A DNA stretch of 64,000 nt. Source: Vreelandella sp031769195 (GTDB taxonomy: Bacteria; Pseudomonadota; Gammaproteobacteria; Pseudomonadales; Halomonadaceae). The position numbers and the translations under genes are program-made. Within the stretch, counting starts at the first letter, position 1. Every line of letters starts with the position of its first letter. Positions 52,717 to 60,529 of this stretch are shown here, piece by piece. The notes beneath the pieces were generated by a model, which was not told the origin of the DNA, made no database searches, and saw nothing but the letters and a program-made list of their open reading frames with translations. The stretch spans positions 124,001 to 188,000 of the forward strand of contig NZ_JAVHNP010000006.1 in the NCBI RefSeq assembly GCF_031769195.1, given 5' to 3'.

Positions 52717-53256
52717 TTATTTCTTGAACGGGAAGTTCAGTGCTGCAAGCAGCGCACGACCTTCCTCGTCGGTGTTGGCGGTAGTAGTGATAGTGACGTC
52801 CAGCCCCCGTACGCGATCGATTTTATCATACTCGATCTCTGGGAAGATGATCTGCTCACGCACACCCATAGAGTAATTGCCGCGACCGTCAAAAGACTTC
52901 GGGTTAAGACCACGGAAGTCACGCACGCGAGGAATCGCAATGTTTACCAAGCGGTCCAGGAAGTCCCACATACGCGCGGAGCGCAGTGTGACTTTGATAC
53001 CGATAGGCCAACCTTCGCGCACCTTAAAGCCCGCGATGGACTTACGTGCCTTGGTCACCAGCGGCTTTTGACCAGAGAGCTTCTCCAGATCGCCGATGGC
53101 ATTGTCGATCAGTTTTTTATCACTGACCGCTTCGCCGATACCCATGTTCAGAGTCACTTTCGTGATCCGAGGTACCTGCATTACGTTGGCGTAGCTGAAC
53201 TGCTCTTTGAGTTGAGCCACCACCTCGTTTTGATAACGTTCTTTCAAGTTCGCCAT
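52717..53256 (-). CDS. rplE: 50S ribosomal protein L5
   Basis: The 179-residue protein binds 5S rRNA and contacts the P-site tRNA. It has PRITKVTLNMGIGEAVSDKK and a conserved DIIITTTA-type C-terminal strand (VRGLDVTITTTANTDEE). Length equals E. coli L5. It lies 18 bases after rplX. Confidence 0.98.
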   Translation of the reverse strand: MANLKERYQNEVVAQLKEQFSYANVMQVPRITKVTLNMGIGEAVSDKKLIDNAIGDLEKLSGQKPLVTKARKSIAGFKVREGWPIGIKVTLRSARMWDFLDRLVNIAIPRVRDFRGLNPKSFDGRGNYSMGVREQIIFPEIEYDKIDRVRGLDVTITTTANTDEEGRALLAALNFPFKK

Positions 53257-53274
53257 TTTGCTACCCGACTCGCG

Positions 53275-53589
53275 TTAGGCGTCGATCTGCGTCTGCGTCG
53301 ACTTGTAGATACGTACCTTGGTACCGTCTTCCTTAACTTGGAAGCCGACGCGATCCGCCTTACCGGTCTCCGAATTGAAGATGGCTACGTTGGACGCGTG
53401 AATCGGAGCCTCACGCTCGACGATACCGCCCTGATTTCCCGCCATGGGATTAGGCTTGGTGTGACGTTTAATCATGTTCACACCGGACACCACGAAGCGG
53501 TTTTCTAATACCCGCTTAACGGTGCCACGTTTGCCTTTATCCTTCCCGGCGATGACGATGACTTCATCGTCACGTTTGATCTTTTGCAT
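53275..53589 (-). CDS. rplX: 50S ribosomal protein L24
   Basis: The 104-residue protein has a KOW motif (DEVIVIAGKDKGKRGTVKRV) near the N terminus and VNMIKRHTKPNP. L24 starts 50S assembly and lies at the tunnel exit. It lies 14 bases after rplN. Confidence 0.98.
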   Translation of the reverse strand: MQKIKRDDEVIVIAGKDKGKRGTVKRVLENRFVVSGVNMIKRHTKPNPMAGNQGGIVEREAPIHASNVAIFNSETGKADRVGFQVKEDGTKVRIYKSTQTQIDA

Positions 53590-53603
53590 ATCCGCCTCGC
53601 TCC

Positions 53604-53975
53604 TTACAGCACTTCAGGCGCTAGGGAAATGATCTTCATGAACTTCTCATTACGAAGTTCACGAGTTACCGGCCCGAAGATACGCGTGCCGATCGGCTGT
53701 TCGTTGGTGTTATTCAACAAAACTGCCGCATTTCCATCGAAACGGATCAGCGAACCGTCACTACGACGGACGCCACTACGGGTGCGAACTACTACCGCTT
53801 TCAGCACTTGGCCTTTTTTGACCTTACCGCGCGGAATAGCTTCTTTCACCGTTACCTTAATGACGTCACCAACGCGGGCGTAGCGACGGTGTGAACCGCC
53901 TAACACCTTGATGCATTGCACCCGGCGCGCTCCGCTGTTGTCGGCGACATCCAGCATTGTCTGAGTCTGAATCAT
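53604..53975 (-). CDS. rplN: 50S ribosomal protein L14
   Basis: The 123-residue protein starts MIQTQTMLDVADNSGARRVQCIKV and has the signature for L14 (GSLIRFDGNAAVLLNN). It forms an inter-subunit bridge and is the binding place of RsfS. It is the first gene of the classical spc operon, 49 bases after rpsQ. Confidence 0.98.
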   Translation of the reverse strand: MIQTQTMLDVADNSGARRVQCIKVLGGSHRRYARVGDVIKVTVKEAIPRGKVKKGQVLKAVVVRTRSGVRRSDGSLIRFDGNAAVLLNNTNEQPIGTRIFGPVTRELRNEKFMKIISLAPEVL

Positions 53976-54024
53976 CGGTTTTCTCCAAACCTAATCTGAC
54001 TGCACTGGTTGGCAAGCCTTGGGA

Positions 54025-54285
54025 TTAACCCTTGGCCTGTTCAACCACCTCGACCAGCGTCCAGGCTTTCTTCTTGGAAAGCGGACGGCACTCCTGAATG
54101 GAAACCGTATCGCCTGCCTTTGCCTGGTTCGCCTCATCATGGGCGTGCAGCTTGGTGGAGCGCTTAACGTATTTTCCGTAGATCGGGTGACGCTCACGAC
54201 GCTCGATCATGACGACGATGGACTTATCCATCTTGTCGCTAACCACCTTGCCGGTTAGCGTACGTGTTTTTTTCTCTTCGGCCAT
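54025..54285 (-). CDS. rpsQ: 30S ribosomal protein S17
   Basis: The 86-residue protein has TLTGKVVSDKMDKSIVV and HPIYGKYVKRSTKLHAHDE, the S17 pattern. The ATG at 54285 is chosen because it matches the usual S17 length and has AGGTGA before it. A GTG at 54294 would overlap rpmC. It ends the S10 operon. Confidence 0.97.
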   Translation of the reverse strand: MAEEKKTRTLTGKVVSDKMDKSIVVMIERRERHPIYGKYVKRSTKLHAHDEANQAKAGDTVSIQECRPLSKKKAWTLVEVVEQAKG

Positions 54286-54286
54286 C

Positions 54287-54481
54287 TCAATCACCTGCCT
54301 TCTCGTTGAGCATAGTCTTAACGCGGGCGATATCCCGACGGACCTGCTTGAGCAGATGAGTCTGGCTCAGTTGGCCTGTGGCCTTCTGCATGCGCAGGTT
54401 AAACTGCTCGCGGAGGAGCTCGAGGAGCTGCTCTTGGAGCTCTCCTGCGGACTTTTCACGAATTTCCTGGGCTTTCATCAC
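54287..54481 (-). CDS. rpmC: 50S ribosomal protein L29
   Basis: The 64-residue helical protein starts MMKAQEIREKSAGELQEQLLEL and has LRMQKATGQLSQTHLLKQVRRDIARVKT-like helices. It lies at the tunnel exit beside L23. It overlaps rplP by 4 bases and is 1 base from rpsQ. Confidence 0.97.
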   Translation of the reverse strand: MMKAQEIREKSAGELQEQLLELLREQFNLRMQKATGQLSQTHLLKQVRRDIARVKTMLNEKAGD

Positions 54482-54891
54482 ATCACCGTCCGTTTCGCAA
54501 AGGTGGTGGACAGGGGCATCTTCTGTGCGGCCAGTTCAAATGCTTCACGGGCCAGCTCTTCGGATACACCTTCAATTTCATACAGGACCCGACCCGGTTG
54601 GATCTGGGCTACCCAGTACTCAACTGAACCTTTACCCTTACCCATACGAACTTCGAGCGGCTTCTTGGAGATCGGCTTGTCCGGGAAAACGCGGATCCAA
54701 ATTTTACCGCCACGCTTTACGTGACGTGTGATCGCACGACGGCCGGCTTCGATCTGACGCGCAGTGATGCGGCCACGACCGGTTGCTTTGAGACCGTATT
54801 CCCCGAAGCTGATCTTGCTTCCGCGATGCGCCAGGCCACGGTTGCGGCCTTTCATCATCTTGCGGAATTTCATACGCTTGGGCTGTAACAT
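54478..54891 (-). CDS. rplP: 50S ribosomal protein L16
   Basis: The 137-residue protein starts MLQPKRMKFRKMMKGRNRGLA and has the signatures RQIEAGRRAITR and RMGKGKGSVEYWVA. The latter Arg is the one hydroxylated by RoxA in E. coli. It lies near the A-site tRNA elbow. Confidence 0.98.
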   Translation of the reverse strand: MLQPKRMKFRKMMKGRNRGLAHRGSKISFGEYGLKATGRGRITARQIEAGRRAITRHVKRGGKIWIRVFPDKPISKKPLEVRMGKGKGSVEYWVAQIQPGRVLYEIEGVSEELAREAFELAAQKMPLSTTFAKRTVM

Positions 54892-54906
54892 CGACTCGCT
54901 CTCCCC

Positions 54907-55611
54907 TTACCTGGAACCTTTCTTCTTGGGCGCGTTGCCGGCAGGCTGCTGTTGCTTAGCCTTGGCACGTACTTCCTCGATACCGCCGAGGATTTCGCCC
55001 TTGAAGATCCACACTTTAACGCCGATGACGCCGTAGGTGGTGTGAGCTTCGTAAGTGGCGTAGTCGATGTCCGCACGCAGAGTGTGCAACGGAACGCGAC
55101 CTTCGCGGTACCATTCGGTACGTGCGATTTCGGCACCACCAAGACGACCTGACAGCTGAATCTTGATGCCGCCAGCGCCAAGACGCATTGCGTTCTGTAC
55201 CGCGCGCTTCATAGCACGACGGAACATAACGCGACGCTCAAGCTGACCCGCTACGTTAGCAGCAACCAGCTTGGCATCCAGCTCCGGCTTGCGAACTTCT
55301 TCAATGTTCACATGAACCGGAACACCCATCATCTCAGTGAGATCGCGACGCAGACGGTCGACATCTTCACCTTTCTTACCAATCACGATACCCGGACGGG
55401 CAGTGTGAATGGTGATGCGGGCATTGTTAGCCGGACGCTCGATGTGAATGCGGCTTACGGAGGCGTTTTTCAAACGCTCGTCCAGGAAGCTGCGCACTTC
55501 GAGATCGTTGTTGAGCTTATCGGCATAGGCGCCGCGCTCGGCATACCAGACAGAAGCATGGTCTTTGACGATGCCCAGTCGAATGCCTGTTGGATTGACT
55601 TTCTGACCCAT
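54907..55611 (-). CDS. rpsC: 30S ribosomal protein S3
   Basis: The 234-residue protein has a KH domain (PGIVIGKKGEDVDRLR) and a C-terminal S3 domain (GRLGGAEIARTEWYREGRVPLHTLRA). It helps unwind mRNA at the entry channel. The end is Gln/Pro/Lys-rich. It lies 15 bases before rplP. Confidence 0.98.
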   Translation of the reverse strand: MGQKVNPTGIRLGIVKDHASVWYAERGAYADKLNNDLEVRSFLDERLKNASVSRIHIERPANNARITIHTARPGIVIGKKGEDVDRLRRDLTEMMGVPVHVNIEEVRKPELDAKLVAANVAGQLERRVMFRRAMKRAVQNAMRLGAGGIKIQLSGRLGGAEIARTEWYREGRVPLHTLRADIDYATYEAHTTYGVIGVKVWIFKGEILGGIEEVRAKAKQQQPAGNAPKKKGSR

Positions 55612-55622
55612 CTGGTCGACTC

Positions 55623-55955
55623 CTACTTCTCGGCTACCTTGACGGTGATGTGGCAGGTGCGCTTCAAGATACGATCCGCACGGCCTTTGGCGCGCGGCTT
55701 GATACGCTTAAGCGTCATGCCCTCATCGACGCAGATGGTCGAGACACGCAGCTCGTCGATGTCCATGCCGTTGTTTTCTTCCGCATTCGCGATGGCGGAC
55801 TGAAGCACTTTCTTGACCAGTTTGGCAGCCTTCTTCGGGGAGAAGGTCAGCAGGTCAAGAGCTTCGGCGACCGGTTTACCGCGCACCTGGTCAGCCACCA
55901 AACGGGCCTTCTGTGCGGATAAAGCAGCGCCACTCAGCTTAGCTGTGACTTCCAT
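55623..55955 (-). CDS. rplV: 50S ribosomal protein L22
   Basis: The 110-residue protein has SAQKARLVADQVRGKPVAEALDLL and the beta-hairpin region GMTLKRIKPRAKGRADRILKR, which lines the peptide exit tunnel. Macrolide-resistance deletions seen in other species in this loop are not apparent here. Confidence 0.98.
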   Translation of the reverse strand: MEVTAKLSGAALSAQKARLVADQVRGKPVAEALDLLTFSPKKAAKLVKKVLQSAIANAEENNGMDIDELRVSTICVDEGMTLKRIKPRAKGRADRILKRTCHITVKVAEK

Positions 55956-55973
55956 CTCTTAATCCTCTCTGGC

Positions 55974-56249
55974 TTACCGTTTGGCTTTCTTGTCCGCCGC
56001 ATGCCCGCGATAAGTGCGAGTAGCAGCGAATTCGCCCAGCTTGTGACCAACCATTTCCTCGGAGACGTGCACCGGGACGTGTTGGCGACCGTTATGGACA
56101 GCGATTGTGAGGCCTACCATGTTTGGCAGGATCATCGAACGACGCGACCAAGTCTTGATCGGTTTACGGTCGTTCTTCTCCACTGCAGCCTCTACCTTCT
56201 TCAAAAGATGAAGGTCAATGAAGGGACCTTTCTTTAGTGAACGTGGCAC
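55974..56249 (-). CDS. rpsS: 30S ribosomal protein S19
   Basis: The 91-residue protein starts MPRSLKKGPFIDLHLLKKVE and has SRRSMILPNMVGLTIAVHNG and GEFAATRTYRGH, the S19 signature. It partners S13 in the 30S head. It lies between rplB and rplV. Confidence 0.98.
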   Translation of the reverse strand: MPRSLKKGPFIDLHLLKKVEAAVEKNDRKPIKTWSRRSMILPNMVGLTIAVHNGRQHVPVHVSEEMVGHKLGEFAATRTYRGHAADKKAKR

Positions 56250-56282
56250 AGCCGTTACCTCTTAATGTCTTGGCAATTTAGA

Positions 56283-57113
56283 TCAACGTGTCTTATTACG
56301 ACGACGAATGATCAGCTTGTCGGTGCGCTTGTTCTTACGCGTCTTATGACCCTTAGTCGGTACACCCCACGGGGATACCGGGTGACGGCCACCACTGGTG
56401 CGGCCTTCGCCACCACCGTGCGGGTGATCCACCGGGTTCATCGCGACACCGCGAACAGTCGGACGCACGCCTCTCCAGCGCTTCGCACCGGCCTTGCCAA
56501 GTTGACGCAGGCTGTGCTCGGAGTTGCTCACTTCACCCAAGGTCGCGCGGCACTCAGCCAACACCTTGCGCATTTCGCCAGAGCGAAGACGCAGGGTAGC
56601 GTAGTTACCTTCACGAGCAACCAACTGGGCGCTAGTACCGGCACTGCGAGCAATCTGCGCACCTTTACCCGGCTTCAGTTCGATACCGTGAACGGTAGAA
56701 CCAAGCGGGATATTACGCAGCGGCAAGGCATTGCCTTTCTTGATGGGCGCGTTAACACCAGATTCCAGCACGTCACCCGCGCTGACACCTTTCGGTGCAA
56801 TGATGTAACGACGCTCACCATCGGCATACTTCAGCAGTGCAATGTGCGCACTGCGGTTCGGATCGTGTTCCAGACGCTCAACGGTGGCGGGAATGCCATC
56901 TTTGGTGCGTTTGAAATCGATCAGCCGGTAATGCTGACGGTGACCACCGCCCACGTGGCGGGTAGTGATGCGACCGTAGTTATTACGGCCACCGGACTTG
57001 GACTGTTTTTCCAAAAGCGGTGCGTAAGCACGACCTTTGTACAGTTCCTCACCAACGATCTTAACGACGTGGCGACGACCGGCGGATGTGGGTTTGGTCT
57101 TGACGATTGCCAT
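56283..57113 (-). CDS. rplB: 50S ribosomal protein L2
   Basis: The 276-residue protein has the RNA-binding domain and, near the C terminus, NPVDHPHGGGEGRTSGG with the conserved His important for peptidyl transfer, followed by a basic tail (KRTDKLIIRRRNKTR). Length is close to E. coli L2 (273). Confidence 0.98.
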   Translation of the reverse strand: MAIVKTKPTSAGRRHVVKIVGEELYKGRAYAPLLEKQSKSGGRNNYGRITTRHVGGGHRQHYRLIDFKRTKDGIPATVERLEHDPNRSAHIALLKYADGERRYIIAPKGVSAGDVLESGVNAPIKKGNALPLRNIPLGSTVHGIELKPGKGAQIARSAGTSAQLVAREGNYATLRLRSGEMRKVLAECRATLGEVSNSEHSLRQLGKAGAKRWRGVRPTVRGVAMNPVDHPHGGGEGRTSGGRHPVSPWGVPTKGHKTRKNKRTDKLIIRRRNKTR

Positions 57114-57130
57114 TATCCGTACTCCTGCCC

Positions 57131-57427
57131 TTATTCGGCGCCAGAGAAGTCTTCGAGCGTTTCACCCGCAGCCAGGGTCACATACGCTTTGCGGTAACCC
57201 TTACGCAGGCCAACGCCGTGAGCAGTACGCTTAGTTTTACCCTTAACGTTCAGTACCTGAACGCTGCCGACCTTCTTGCCGAAAAGTGCTTCAACGGCCT
57301 TCTTGATCTCGGGCTTGGTAGCATCGCTTGCCACCTTGAAAACGTACTGGTTGCGCTCGGCTGCCATCGCGGCCTTTTCGGTCACGTGCGGTCCAAGCAG
57401 AACCTTGAATACGCGTTCCTGGTTCAT
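57131..57427 (-). CDS. rplW: 50S ribosomal protein L23
   Basis: The 98-residue protein has LGPHVTEKAAMAAERNQYVFKV and VLNVKGKTKRTAHGVGLRKGYRKAYV. It surrounds the tunnel exit and docks trigger factor and SRP. It overlaps rplD by 4 bases. Confidence 0.98.
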   Translation of the reverse strand: MNQERVFKVLLGPHVTEKAAMAAERNQYVFKVASDATKPEIKKAVEALFGKKVGSVQVLNVKGKTKRTAHGVGLRKGYRKAYVTLAAGETLEDFSGAE

Positions 57428-58029
57428 GCCAGCTTCTCCTCGAATTTACGCAGGGCGGAGACGGTGATCAGGACCTTATCAAAGGCAACCAGGCTCACCG
57501 GATCAGCTGCAGCGACATCCACCACGTCAACGTGGGGAAGGTTGCGTGCGGCTAGATAGAGCGTTTCGTCAAGTTCTTCAGTGACGATCAACACTTTTTC
57601 AAGGTTGAGCTCTTTCAGCTTGGCAGCTACCTGCTTAGTCTTCGGCGCTTCTACGCTGAACTCTTCAACAGCGACTAAACGCTCTTGACGTACCAGTTCA
57701 GACAGGATGGAACGCATCGCCGCGCGGTACATTTTGCGGTTAACTTTCTGGCTGAAGTCCTGAGGACGCGCCGCGAAAGTGACACCGCCGCTGCGCCACA
57801 GCGGAGAGCGAATGGTACCGGCACGTGCACGACCGGTGCCTTTCTGACGCCATGGCTTCTTACCACCACCACGCACATCGGAACGGCTCTTTTGAGCGCG
57901 AGTACCCTGACGACCACCAGCCAAGTAAGCGGTGACGACCTGGTGAACCAGCGCTTCGTTGAATTCTTTGCCAAAAGTGGCGTCGGCTACTTCAACGGTA
58001 CCCGTGCCTGCAGCAAGATTCAGATTCAT
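57424..58029 (-). CDS. rplD: 50S ribosomal protein L4
   Basis: The 201-residue protein has the tunnel loop region (RAQKSRSDVRGGGKKPWRQKGTGRARAG) and a Rossmann-like globular domain. In E. coli it also represses and attenuates the S10 operon through the leader RNA. Length equals E. coli L4. It lies 15 bases after rplC. Confidence 0.98.
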   Translation of the reverse strand: MNLNLAAGTGTVEVADATFGKEFNEALVHQVVTAYLAGGRQGTRAQKSRSDVRGGGKKPWRQKGTGRARAGTIRSPLWRSGGVTFAARPQDFSQKVNRKMYRAAMRSILSELVRQERLVAVEEFSVEAPKTKQVAAKLKELNLEKVLIVTEELDETLYLAARNLPHVDVVDVAAADPVSLVAFDKVLITVSALRKFEEKLA

Positions 58030-58044
58030 TGGTAATTATCCCCT

Positions 58045-58683
58045 TCAGCCAGCTTTCACGGCGCTGCGAACGATAACGTTGCTACCGGTAGCTCCCGGTA
58101 CAGCGCCCTTGATCAGCAGCAGGTTACGCTCGGCGTCGACACGGACGATCTCAAGGCTCTGAACGGTGCAACGGGTGTTACCCATTTGACCGGCCATTTT
58201 TTTGCCTTTAAATACGCGACCAGGTGTCTGACACATGCCGATAGAACCCGGCGCACGATGCGACAGGGAGTTACCATGGCTGTTGTCTTGGGTACGGAAG
58301 TTCCAGCGCTTAACAGCACCTTGGAAGCCTTTACCCTTAGAGGTGCCGGTCACGTCAATCATTTGACCAGCTTCAAAGAGGGATACGGTGATTTCGCCAC
58401 CCACTTCAGGAGCTTCTTCGCCTTCAGACAGGCGGAATTCCATCAGTGAACGACCAGCCTCAACACCCGCCTTGGCAAACTGTCCAGCTTGCGCTTTGGT
58501 GAGGTGCTTGGCTTTACGAGAACCTGTAGTCACCTGAACCGCTGCGTAACCGTCAGACTCAATGGTCTTAACGCGCGTTACACGGTTAGGATCAACTTCA
58601 ATAACGGTCACGGGCACGGATGCGCCATCTTCGGTAAAGACACGGGTCATCCCGGCCTTTTTACCGACTAAACCGATAGTCAT
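58045..58683 (-). CDS. rplC: 50S ribosomal protein L3
   Basis: The 212-residue protein starts MTIGLVGKKAGMTRVFTEDG and has DVTGTSKGKGFQGAVKRWNF and NSHGNSLSHRAPGSIGMCQTPGRVFKGKKMAGQ, including the Gln methylated by PrmB in E. coli. Its tip reaches near the peptidyl transferase centre. It is separated from rpsJ by an unusually long 152-base gap. Confidence 0.98.
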   Translation of the reverse strand: MTIGLVGKKAGMTRVFTEDGASVPVTVIEVDPNRVTRVKTIESDGYAAVQVTTGSRKAKHLTKAQAGQFAKAGVEAGRSLMEFRLSEGEEAPEVGGEITVSLFEAGQMIDVTGTSKGKGFQGAVKRWNFRTQDNSHGNSLSHRAPGSIGMCQTPGRVFKGKKMAGQMGNTRCTVQSLEIVRVDAERNLLLIKGAVPGATGSNVIVRSAVKAG

Positions 58684-58835
58684 ACTCAGTCTCCTATAGT
58701 GTACGGGGCTATCACCCGCTATGGCTGCCCTTTCCAGAGCATTCCACTAGCACATTGTGTGGCGCCTCACGGCGCGGCGGCTGCTGCTCACATACTAGAA
58801 ACGGTGAGCGCTGGGCCGCGAAGTGTCTAGTGTAA

Positions 58836-59147
58836 TTAGTCGAGCTTGATTTGCACGTCTACGCCAGCGGCGAGATCGAGCTTCATCAGTGCATCAACAG
58901 TTTTCTCGGTCGGCTCAACGATGTCGAGCACGCGCTTGTGCGTACGAATCTCATACTGGTCACGCGCATCTTTGTTGACGTGCGGCGAAATCAGGATGGT
59001 GTAGCGCTCGCGATTGGTCGGCAGCGGGATCGGACCACGTACCTGAGCACCAGTGCGCTTAGCGGTTTCAACAATCTCCGCTGTGGACTGATCGATCAGG
59101 CGATGGTCGAACGCTTTCAACCGAATGCGAATCTTTTGGTTCTGCAT
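58836..59147 (-). CDS. rpsJ: 30S ribosomal protein S10 / NusE
   Basis: The 103-residue protein starts MQNQKIRIRLKAFDHRLIDQS and has RGPIPLPTNRERYTILISPHVNKDARDQYEIRTHKR. It is part of the 30S head and, with NusB, of antitermination complexes. It is the first gene of the S10 operon behind a near-perfect sigma70 promoter. Confidence 0.98.
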   Translation of the reverse strand: MQNQKIRIRLKAFDHRLIDQSTAEIVETAKRTGAQVRGPIPLPTNRERYTILISPHVNKDARDQYEIRTHKRVLDIVEPTEKTVDALMKLDLAAGVDVQIKLD

Positions 59148-59211
59148 TTGCCCTAAACTCCAATGGATGTCGACGGCGCGAGCCGTCTACCCACGCATTC
59201 AAAGGATGCGC

Positions 59212-59240
59212 ATTATAGGCACGCCAAAAGCCCATGTCAA
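59212..59240 (-). promoter_or_regulatory. Sigma70 promoter of the S10 operon
   Basis: The minus strand has perfect consensus TTGACA (59240-59235) and TATAAT (59217-59212) with exactly 17 bases between. It sits between the tuf terminator and rpsJ, about 65 bases before the rpsJ ATG. Confidence 0.92.
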
Positions 59241-59261
59241 ACATTTGCTATTGGTGCGCAG

Positions 59262-59286
59262 AAAAGGGGGCTCACAAGAGCCCCCT
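59262..59286 (-). terminator. Intrinsic terminator after tuf
   Basis: AGGGGGCTC and its complement form a 9-bp stem with a 4-nt loop. On the minus strand a run of four T follows. It lies 21 bases after the tuf stop and closes the str operon before the S10 promoter. Confidence 0.88.
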
Positions 59287-59306
59287 CTAATCATCAAGTA
59301 ATCAGA

Positions 59307-60500
59307 TTACTGAACGATTTTGGCCACAACGCCAGCACCAACGGTACGGCCACCTTCGCGAATAGCGAAGCGCAGACCTTCGTCCATGGCGATCGGAGCG
59401 ATCAGAGTAACAACCATTTGCACGTTGTCACCCGGCATGACCATTTCAACACCTTCCGGCAGTTCACAAGTACCGGTTACATCGGTGGTACGGAAGTAGA
59501 ACTGGGGACGGTAGCCCTTGAAGAAAGGCGTGTGACGACCACCTTCTTCTTTGGACAGTACGTAAACTTCTGCTTCGAAGGTAGTGTGCGGCTTGATGGT
59601 GCCCGGCTTGGCCAGAACCTGACCACGCTCGACGTCATCACGCTTAGTACCACGCAGCAGGGCGCCAACGTTCTCACCAGCACGACCTTCGTCGAGCAGC
59701 TTACGGAACATTTCAACGCCAGTAACGATGGTTTTGGTGGTGTCGCGGATACCCACGATTTCCACTTCTTCACCGGCTTTCACGATACCGCGCTCTACAC
59801 GACCGGTAACAACAGTACCACGGCCAGAGATAGAGAATACGTCTTCGATCGGCATCAGGAACGGCTGGTCGATAGCACGCTCCGGCTCAGGGATGTACTC
59901 ATCCAGAGCTTTGATCAGGTTAGCTACCGCAGTAGTACCCATGCCGTTCTCGTCTTCACCGTTCAGTGCCATCAGGGCAGAACCAGTGATGATCGGAGTG
60001 TCGTCACCCGGGAAGTCGTACTGGTCGAGGAGTTCGCGAACTTCCATCTCTACCAGCTCGAGCAGCTCTTCGTCATCAACCATGTCCGCTTTGTTCAGGA
60101 ACACAACGATGAACGGTACGCCAACCTGACGAGACAGCAGGATGTGCTCGCGAGTCTGCGGCATCGGGCCGTCAGCAGCAGAACATACCAGGATCGCGCC
60201 GTCCATCTGCGCAGCACCGGTGATCATGTTCTTGACGTAGTCAGCGTGTCCCGGGCAGTCAACGTGAGCGTAGTGACGCTCTTCAGACTGGTACTCAACG
60301 TGAGACGTAGCGATGGTGATACCGCGCTCGCGCTCTTCAGGAGCGTTATCGATGGTATCAAACTCACGCCAGTCGCCGCCGAATACTTCAGCAGACACAC
60401 GGGTCAGGGCCGCTGTCAGAGTCGTTTTACCGTGGTCGACGTGACCAATGGTGCCGACGTTGACATGCGGTTTGGAACGTTCAAATTTTTCCTTAGCCAC
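59307..60500 (-). CDS. tuf: Elongation factor Tu
   Basis: The 397-residue GTPase delivers aminoacyl-tRNA to the ribosome. The G motifs are GHVDHGKTT, DCPGHADYVKNMI and NKAD, and domains 2 and 3 are intact. The length exceeds E. coli EF-Tu by 3. It lies 29 bases after fusA as the last str operon gene. Other copies may exist outside the window. Confidence 0.99.
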   Translation of the reverse strand: MAKEKFERSKPHVNVGTIGHVDHGKTTLTAALTRVSAEVFGGDWREFDTIDNAPEERERGITIATSHVEYQSEERHYAHVDCPGHADYVKNMITGAAQMDGAILVCSAADGPMPQTREHILLSRQVGVPFIVVFLNKADMVDDEELLELVEMEVRELLDQYDFPGDDTPIITGSALMALNGEDENGMGTTAVANLIKALDEYIPEPERAIDQPFLMPIEDVFSISGRGTVVTGRVERGIVKAGEEVEIVGIRDTTKTIVTGVEMFRKLLDEGRAGENVGALLRGTKRDDVERGQVLAKPGTIKPHTTFEAEVYVLSKEEGGRHTPFFKGYRPQFYFRTTDVTGTCELPEGVEMVMPGDNVQMVVTLIAPIAMDEGLRFAIREGGRTVGAGVVAKIVQ

Positions 60501-60529
60501 TGCTATAACCTCTTTACGTTAGCTAACGG

